Of a stretch of 64,000 bases of DNA, positions 58,170 to 64,000 are shown piece after piece; position 1 is the first letter of the stretch; the number at the start of each line of letters is the position of its first letter. Source of the stretch: Ariolimax columbianus (Eukaryota > Mollusca > Gastropoda > Stylommatophora > Arionidae); assembly GCA_036924085.1 (NCBI GenBank), contig JAVGWX010000004.1, positions 83,285,941 to 83,349,940 on the forward strand, written 5' to 3'. The position numbers and the translations under genes are program-made. The notes under the pieces are model-generated. The model was not told where the DNA came from and did not search any database. It saw only the letters and a list, made by a program, of their open reading frames with translations.

Positions 58170-58235
58170 CATATCTCTATAATCTATTCTCATTTTTTTG
58201 TTTCATAGATCTTATTCATCTCATATTATTCACAG

Positions 58236-58433
58236 CTCTCCAACAGCGTGCCTCTCCAGACCCTTCTACAGCCCAGCCAAACTCTGACTGGTCAGACCAT
58301 CTATGGTGGCCAGGGTGCAGGCATGTTTCCAACTCAAGGTTCGGTCCACATAGAGAATCCTAAAGTTGTTAATGTTAACTTTGGCCCACATGTCATTGGC
58401 TCTGATGGAAGCGGACAGCAAGCCATTATTCAG
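58236..58433 (+). CDS. Coding exon 5, Gln/Gly/Thr-rich segment
   Basis: Acceptor ATTCACAG, 66 codons in phase 0, beginning LSNSVPLQTLLQPSQ, with IYGGQGAGMF and VNVNFGPHVIG, ending QQAIIQ. The donor CAG|GTTGGC is weak from position +3 on. If it is not used, the frame reads three more codons to a TAA at 58443, giving a truncated isoform ending in Val-Gly-Tyr. The perfect phase match with exon 6 favours splicing here. Confidence 0.7.
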
Positions 58434-58529
58434 GTTGGCTATTAAGATTATACGAGTAGTCAAGATGTAACCTCTATATTGTTAACAGGGCATACACATT
58501 AACCCTTTACACCCTAAGCCACATATTAG

Positions 58530-58922
58530 GAAATCTTCTTCTTCGTACGCTGTCAGGCGTCAACTTGAATTTGTTTGAAGAAAGCAGCTGTCATCCTGAG
58601 GCTGTCGACACTGCCATAGAGCTTGTCTAGTGTTGGCACTGGTGATGGCCACATGTGCTTTCTCTGGTCCTCGTATGTTGGGCAATTTTGCAGCAGATGT
58701 TCAGGGGTCATTTTCCCTGTACCACAGGTGAATTCGTCAGTGCCACCTATCTTCAGTTTATTGAATAGGTGGTACTTCAGTCTGTTGTGGCCTGTGCGGA
58801 GTCTGAAGACCATGACCTGCTCTCTTCTGTTCAACTGGTCATAGGCATAATTTTTTGTGTAGCCAGTATGCTCAGTTTCCCATTTGGCCATGTACCTGTC
58901 CCTAATAAACCCTTTGGACTCT
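58530..58922 (-). mobile_element. I-like LINE copy in intron 5 of the nuclear-regulator gene
   Basis: The minus strand encodes the family's C-terminal segment (RDRYMAKWETEHTGYTKN, CTCGTGKMTPEHLLQNC) and its 3' end with TACGAAGAAGAA. It is 5'-truncated at the equivalent of the YEESK region. It is antisense to the host gene, between exons 5 and 6. No confident TSD was found. Confidence 0.8.
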
Positions 58923-60623
58923 GATTTTGGGATCTTTGTTTTGAGTACATTACCGAGGAGAAAAAAATAGCACGACTGCACCGTGCTGTGAATAAGTAGG
59001 GTTGTGCCTGAGCTTGACAACCTCAGGATGTAAAACTAAGAACCGCAGCAGACACGAGCTCAACAAGAGAACAATCTGCTTTTAATCAGGCTTCTTACAC
59101 CCGAAAATTTTTTTTATTTTCAGGGAGTGTGTCTGGTGCATTGTTTAAGTCTGTCCAACTTTCTCACGTGTGTATCTAGTAGAGCACTAGTTTTTCTATG
59201 GCATAGGTAGAGAGAGTTGACTCTTGTTTCTGGCACTCTCCAGTCAACCCAGCTGTTAATGGATACCTGGCTTACTATTAGAGACGGAAAGGCAACAAGG
59301 AAGAGATCTGGCCACCCCATATCATACACAAGCTAGATCTGGCCACCCCATATCATACACAAGCTGTAGCCTCGTACAATTGTCTAACATTTCATCCTCA
59401 ACAGCAGTATCTGCTATGGGTTTTCTTTACTTCTTTTACTTACAGTTCAAGACAAGAGCTGGGAAATGCTTGTGGCATACTCAAGGTTATTCCAAGAAAC
59501 AAATGTTGTTGCTAGGCGAAACATAAAACGCAGGTGTCTAAGTCGGTCCAACCAGACGGCAACTAGTGTTTTGCACACTCAATTGTGATCGTAATGGGCT
59601 TGTAAAGTGTTAATAAAATGATAGCAAAAACATGTTTTTAGACTTTTATACACACTTATAACTTATAAGAGAAATAGAAGACTTGTTTGCTTTAAGGGGA
59701 TATTCACTTTATGCTGGTAGTCTTAAAGCTAGCCTAGGTGTATTTAAAATGTCCAGGTGTTTACTTTTTACACTTTAGCCTAATTAGGTAGATTTATGTC
59801 TTGCAGTCTGAGGCAAGTGCCTCAAATCCAAATAGTTTTATTAAAAATTAAATTAACTAATATAAGCTAAAATTACGATCTAAACATTGTAAGGCGTATA
59901 TAATTAAACTATCTATGACCTGAAGTAATTATAATCCAGATTATAATTTAGTATGAAGCGTTGAGTGACATTAATGCAGAGGTCAAAATACTTCTTAATT
60001 CAATTACCACAGACCCTTTCTTCTTGTCCAGTCAGAATCTGTTAGTGATCATTAGTCGGATCAAATAATAAATAATTTCTTCAGTCTTGAAGCCTTTCCT
60101 CGCGCTAAATGAATCAACTTTGAAACTTAACCATATACTTAATCGTATACCTATTGGAAATAACTTTACATTAAACTGCACATGTGCAAATTGTTGACCA
60201 TTTGTCAAGTTACTTCAAAGTCTGAAAGTTCACAAACAAAATGACAGAATATAACGCATGTGTTAACGTCTGCATCAGTCAAATGAGCAGATATTGGCTT
60301 TGCAAGTGCTCTATTTTAGTTGAATGGAACTGTGAAAAGTTCATGTGTGTTCTATTTAATGTCTTCTCATCACATTGTTTTATTGATATCTGTCCTGATC
60401 TTTCCAACAGTTCTACATTAGTGATCTGTCTGTACATTTTTTTTGTTTCTGTTTACCATATTTCATAGAATGAACTTGAAGTTGAAGGGTTTGAAGTTGG
60501 ATTTTGATTTCCACAATTCTTCAATGCAATGTTACTCCTTTTACCTATTGTATTCTAATTTTGATATCTACTACTGTGTCTATATTGGTACTAAAATATA
60601 TGTATTAATGATTCATTTTACAG
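58923..60623 (+). other. Intron 5, right part
   Basis: After the LINE and a SINE-gamma fragment, an AT-rich stretch with several short frames (75 codons at 60241) without motifs. Confidence 0.5.
59335..59425 (+). mobile_element. SINE-gamma 3' fragment, intron 5
   Basis: CTCGTACAATTGTCTAACAT and CATCCTCAACAGCAGTATC match the 3' part of 15058-15285. A 36-bp direct duplication (GATCTGGCCACCCCATATCA...) sits just upstream at 59305-59370. Confidence 0.5.
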
Positions 60624-60680
60624 ACTGCTGAAGGCAAAAGGGTTTTCATCACAAACTCCCAGCTGCAGCATATGTCTCAG
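60624..60680 (+). CDS. Coding exon 6 (19 codons)
   Basis: The exon reads TAEGKRVFITNSQLQHMSQ in phase 0 between acceptor TTTTACAG and donor CAG|GTAAGTAC. Both splice sites are near consensus. 'xEGKRVFITxSQ' resembles short hydrophobic-basic repeats seen in Gln-rich transcription activators, but I recognise no named domain. Confidence 0.7.
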
Positions 60681-62353
60681 GTAAGTACATTTAGGCCACT
60701 AATTTCTGGCATACTTTTAACATGGTAACTGACAAAGCTGTCTGTGACTATCACCTCCGATGATATCTTTCAGGGCAGCAACAGACTCCCTCCAAATCAT
60801 TTCATCTTGTTTGTGGGCTAGGGACAGAAGATGCAGTGAACACATTGACAGCAGGCAGCAACTCATAGCTGACTGATTGCACCAGGGTCAGGGAATCAGA
60901 ACTGTCTAAGACCATATTCAACCTACAAGTGGCGGTCCTGGAAACAGACTACATCCTGGCTGTCAATAGGAAACGATGGGAGAAAGTAAACCCAATGTGA
61001 AAGATGTGACAACATCTAGTAAGAGAATGGAGATAGAGACAGTGGCTTTGGCTCAGAGGTGGCTATCTCAGACCTCTTTAATTAACCTTTACACTACTGC
61101 ATTGAAACATTACGCAATTTCCCCTGCCGCTGAATTATTTTTCAGTACTTCACATTTTTCTAGGGTTGTTGATTTTGAGAGCGTGTGACTTTTTTTTATT
61201 TGACTGTCTATTGATATGATTTATTTGTGAGTAGAGAAATAAAGAATTTGTTGTGTGTGTGTTAGTTTCTGAGATACAAGAAGATGAAAGTGATAGTGTT
61301 GAAAAACAGCACAAATGTATAGACTCGCTTTCAGTTTCCCCTGGTTTAAAAAAAATTCTGAAAACAATCGATGTTTATCGTAATTCTCAGTAATGGCCAT
61401 TTCTGTGACTTTCAATAATAAACGAAATTATTGTATCTGCATAAACAAGCTAAATAGATTTACCTCCAAAAAATCTGTAGCAGAAACTTAACTTCCCCAA
61501 TCTCAATAATGAGCGAATCTTCAAATCCAAGCAAAAAACAAAAATCGTTTCCAAAAGTCTAAAACAAATGACAAAATCGCCATTGTTTGTATCTAACCAT
61601 ACACTGTGGATATCAGAACTCTCTACAATCAAAAGAACAGTATTGGTCAGGTTTTTTCTACGTAGTCATTCAATTATGATTGAAAAGAACGGACGACGCT
61701 ATGCAAGGACATAGATAAATCAAGTACCACCGACATTCGTGGTACGAATATTGTGACGGCGGTCAATTTAAATTGACGCTAGCTCATGGAGGTTAATGTG
61801 TGTCAAAATCATTTCTCCTTGCTCCGTAAGGTACAGAAATGTTGACTATGACGTGAGTGGATGGCGGAAATAGAGGCCTTGAAGGAGCTTGTGTTAGACC
61901 TACTAACTGGGTCATGCAAGAGTTTGATAAAATGAAAGAGAAAATATCCTTGTCTCTGGGGCACCTAAAGTGGAGACATTGGCAATGGATAGAGGTGAAA
62001 TTGATCAGCGACTACCTCTTGGATAATGGCACTATGATCGATGTATCTGCAATACACAGATTGCAGTTTTGTAATCATATGTCGGTCGGGCTAAGAGGTC
62101 AGGGCAGGAGTGTGCAAAACCAGCAAGTTGTAGGTTCCATCAGTTTCTTCACTCTTGTCATTTACCGAAAAGGAAGTACCTATGAGTTCTGTGACATTGA
62201 TTTGTAACAGAACAGATAAACTATGATGAATTCTATCAGCACCATATATTTGCACTACATCTTATGATATCCCAAAGGTTTGTCTGTCTGTATTTGAAGA
62301 ATGTGTTGTGATTGTAACTAGTCTCCATATGGTGCTCTGTTCTCTCTCAACAG
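60681..62353 (+). other. Intron 6
   Basis: Contains the dispersed repeat 61078-61660. A 116-codon frame at 61857-62207 (KMKEKISLSLGHLKWRHWQW) resembles no family I know and has poor exon borders. Confidence 0.5.
61078..61660. repeat. Dispersed repeat, copy in intron 6
   Basis: Second copy of the repeat at 57003-57690, moderately diverged, same orientation. Starts near AATTAACCTTTACACTACTG; a related start (TTAACCCTTTACACC) appears at 51293 and 58499. Confidence 0.6.
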
Positions 62354-62596
62354 TCCATCAGTTTAACTCAGCCCCTTGTAGGAACTCAGCTGATCAACAC
62401 AGTCGGAAACAATGTGATCCGGGCCAGCCTGGCACCTGGTACCCACACCATCATGTCGTCTGCTACCACCCCATCTCGTCAAATTGTTCTACCATCTGGT
62501 CAGACCGTCATTCCACAGCAGACTGGAACAACGCATAGTGGAATTACAAAAAATGTAGTCCTTAGGCCTCTAAATTCAAACATGTCACCTGTGATC
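62354..62596 (+). CDS. Coding exon 7 (last in window)
   Basis: Acceptor CTCAACAG, 81 codons in phase 0, donor ATC|GTAAGTATTC. The peptide includes SISLTQPLVGTQLIN, TPSRQIVLPSGQTVIP and KNVVLRPLNSNMSPVI. It is rich in Ser/Thr/Gln/Ile/Val with regularly spaced hydrophobic residues. The good donor shows that the gene continues beyond 62596. No further exon is recognisable up to 64000. Confidence 0.75.
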
Positions 62597-63116
62597 GTAA
62601 GTATTCTGAAACAGTACTTCATTATCATCATTCTTTTGTTAATCTAACATGAGCTCAGGGATCCCTAGCACTTGACCTTCCAGCAGAAAGTTTCTACTAA
62701 AGTACAATGTGATCAAAAATTATCTACACAACTTTTTGTCCAAAATAAAAAGTCAACCGATCAGTGTAGATTTAGTGGGGCTGTTCCAGATTACAGAGAA
62801 ACTATTCTGTATTTCTGCATAGCAGATTTTGAACAAGTCTTCTCATTGATTTATTTGTCAACATGAATGTATAGGTGAATTTTTTGTAATTTGTATTAAT
62901 TTTACATTTGACCATTTCTTGTTTGCTCTACTCTTTTTAATAACTGGCATACTGCGACTTGCACGTTTCTGGTCGCTCACTTTCTTGTAATAGTATGTCT
63001 TGTTTTTTATGTGATTTGTTTGATATTTTCATTTGTTCTTTATCCCTGATGATAACCTTGTGGTCACAACGTGAATTTTGTTGTTGTTAGTGTCCAGGTA
63101 CCATCACTGAGTCATT

Positions 63117-63270
63117 TTCTTCTTCTGCGTTCATTCTCGATCTCTCGCTACCAAGCTATGAACAGGGCTTTGCAAGTAGCAGGATGTAGTCTGGAGAACT
63201 GATTGCAATGTGTCGTTAATTTACAGCTTGGCTGCGATATTTGCATCTTTCGATCCGACACACCCGTAGT
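63117..63270 (-). mobile_element. SINE-alpha 3' fragment
   Basis: 3' half of the family with tail AATGAACGCAGAAGAAGAAA on the minus strand, 5'-truncated at the segment after TTTGCATCTTTCG on the plus strand. Confidence 0.65.
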
Positions 63271-63869
63271 CATTACCTATCTATATATGTTTTATTACTT
63301 ATTGACCTTCAGCTTCGAATTTTGCTTTTCGGACAACATGTTCAGTAGTTTGTACACACAAAATCTTATACACACATCGAAATAAGTTTTGGAACTAACC
63401 ATGCATGCTTGGTGTAGTGTTGATGGAAATTGGAAGATGCAGTAACTCTTTACCTCTGTCTGCTATCAGTCATCCCAATGGACGCAGAAGAGATGCAGGC
63501 CAGTGGACATTGCACCTCTGCCCTATTGTGACAACCTCCCAGGTGGCGGGGAATGCTAGGCGTACCATCACTGCAGAGGAGACGAGAAAATAAAGGGAGC
63601 AAGGAGATACCTCACTCACATGCATATGCTACGTTTCTGGCAGGATGTGACAATCCTGGGACACAGACACACTGGACTGCCTCTCTTCCGGGATAGTACA
63701 AAATAGTACATAGTCTATCATATCATATCATCACCACACCCTATAGACACGAGTGGTGAAGACTCGATAGTCCTGCAAGACAACTTCCCTAAGAGAGACA
63801 ACTCTGACCTCAAACAACCGCTGCCTTGCATATAGGCTGAGGACAGCCAAAGGCTAAGGAGGGCATCCC

Positions 63870-63955
63870 TACAGAAACGCTTGTTGAAATCGGATGCACT
63901 GGGCCACAGGCTTAACGAAACAGTGCAACGTATATTGCTGTATGATGACGGTACA
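63870..63955 (+). mobile_element. SINE-beta body fragment
   Basis: Short match to the SINE-beta body: CGGATGCACTGGGCCACAGG and ACAGTGCAACGTATATTGC. Head missing. Confidence 0.5.
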
Positions 63956-64000
63956 ACATAACAGAAAAAAGTGTGGTGTTCATCCTGTGGAGTCCTGCCA

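Larger units (their letters stand above)
43986..62596 (+). other. Multi-exon gene locus, putative Q/S/T/G-rich nuclear regulator (7 coding exons, 3' end outside window)
   Basis: Seven exons (43986-44038, 45510-45531, 48986-49152, 56374-56617, 58236-58433, 60624-60680, 62354-62596) join in compatible phases (2, 0, 2, 0, 0, 0, 0) into 984 nt, 328 codons without a stop. Six of seven donors are GTAAG; all acceptors are CAG after pyrimidine-rich tracts. The predicted protein starts acidic (MDGDGSDF, then WADIFLDG with SDD), then becomes a long low-complexity region rich in Ser, Thr, Gly, Asn, Gln and His, with hydrophobic islands such as VTYLAP, QTLLQPSQ, KRVFITNSQ and RQIVLPSGQ. I see no zinc finger, transmembrane segment or signal peptide. 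This composition is typical of transactivator or chromatin-complex scaffold proteins. An FLxG...SDD resemblance to the N-terminus of BICRA/GLTSCR1 (ncBAF subunit) is weak and I do not assign a symbol. The gene continues to the right, since exon 7 ends with a good donor. Confidence 0.75.
62597..64000 (+). other. Intron 7 (partial) or downstream of exon 7
   Basis: Holds a SINE-alpha fragment and a SINE-beta fragment. No next exon is identifiable. The block 63405-63600 has a modest open frame without motifs. Confidence 0.45.

Noticed and set aside
61857..62207. 116-codon frame in intron 6 as an extra exon
   Set aside because: No good acceptor/donor in a compatible phase, and exons 6 and 7 already join in phase 0; no family motif.

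Overview
This window looks like intron-rich, AT-rich nuclear DNA from an invertebrate animal. I see no bacterial operons and no dense coding. The evidence is spliced exons with GT/AG borders, many tRNA-headed SINEs, and non-LTR retrotransposons of the I-like, CR1-like and RTE-like groups at all stages of decay. The LINE protein types resemble those common in lophotrochozoans, so a mollusc is my best guess, but that is an inference from memory.

The right third (about 44.0-62.6 kb, + strand) holds the only convincing host gene. Seven coding exons with compatible phases give a 328-codon open frame. It starts at an ATG at 43986, includes a 22-nt microexon, and runs off the right side of the window. 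The product is rich in Ser, Thr, Gly, Gln and Asn with an acidic N-terminus, which suggests a low-complexity nuclear or transcriptional regulator. A BICRA/GLTSCR1-like subunit is a weak possibility. Intron 3 contains a 3.1-kb satellite of about 59 nearly identical 53-bp units. Introns 3 to 6 also hold SINEs, a LINE fragment and a 0.6-kb dispersed repeat.

The left two thirds is a retrotransposon landscape. 0-15 kb: minisatellites of 24, 55, 21, 38 and 61 bp, interleaved with SINEs and 5'-truncated LINEs, several with clean target-site duplications (TSDs). 15.9-25 kb: a nest of LINEs. An old I/jockey-like element (about 16.15-21.07 kb) has been interrupted by at least four later insertions. One of these is a complete 1.59-kb RTE-derived element that keeps endonuclease and C-terminal segments, has lost the reverse transcriptase, and is bounded by an 11-bp TSD. 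25-32.2 kb: two CR1-like elements, one long enough to keep an SGNH-like ORF1, endonuclease and RT remnants. 32.2-39 kb: mostly unique sequence with SINEs and a possible promoter-like segment near 33.5-33.8 kb. 39.06-41.93 kb: the best-preserved LINE, with a 931-codon RT plus RNase H frame, 5'-truncated and inserted into an older SINE.

The mobile elements appear to form a parasite network. The I-like LINE and the SINE family here called SINE-alpha end in the same two variants of a short 3' terminus followed by a GAA-type microsatellite, as expected if the SINE borrows the LINE's machinery. Three minisatellites have arisen inside C-terminal coding segments of dead LINEs. Family names such as SINE-alpha and repeat D are my labels for this window only.
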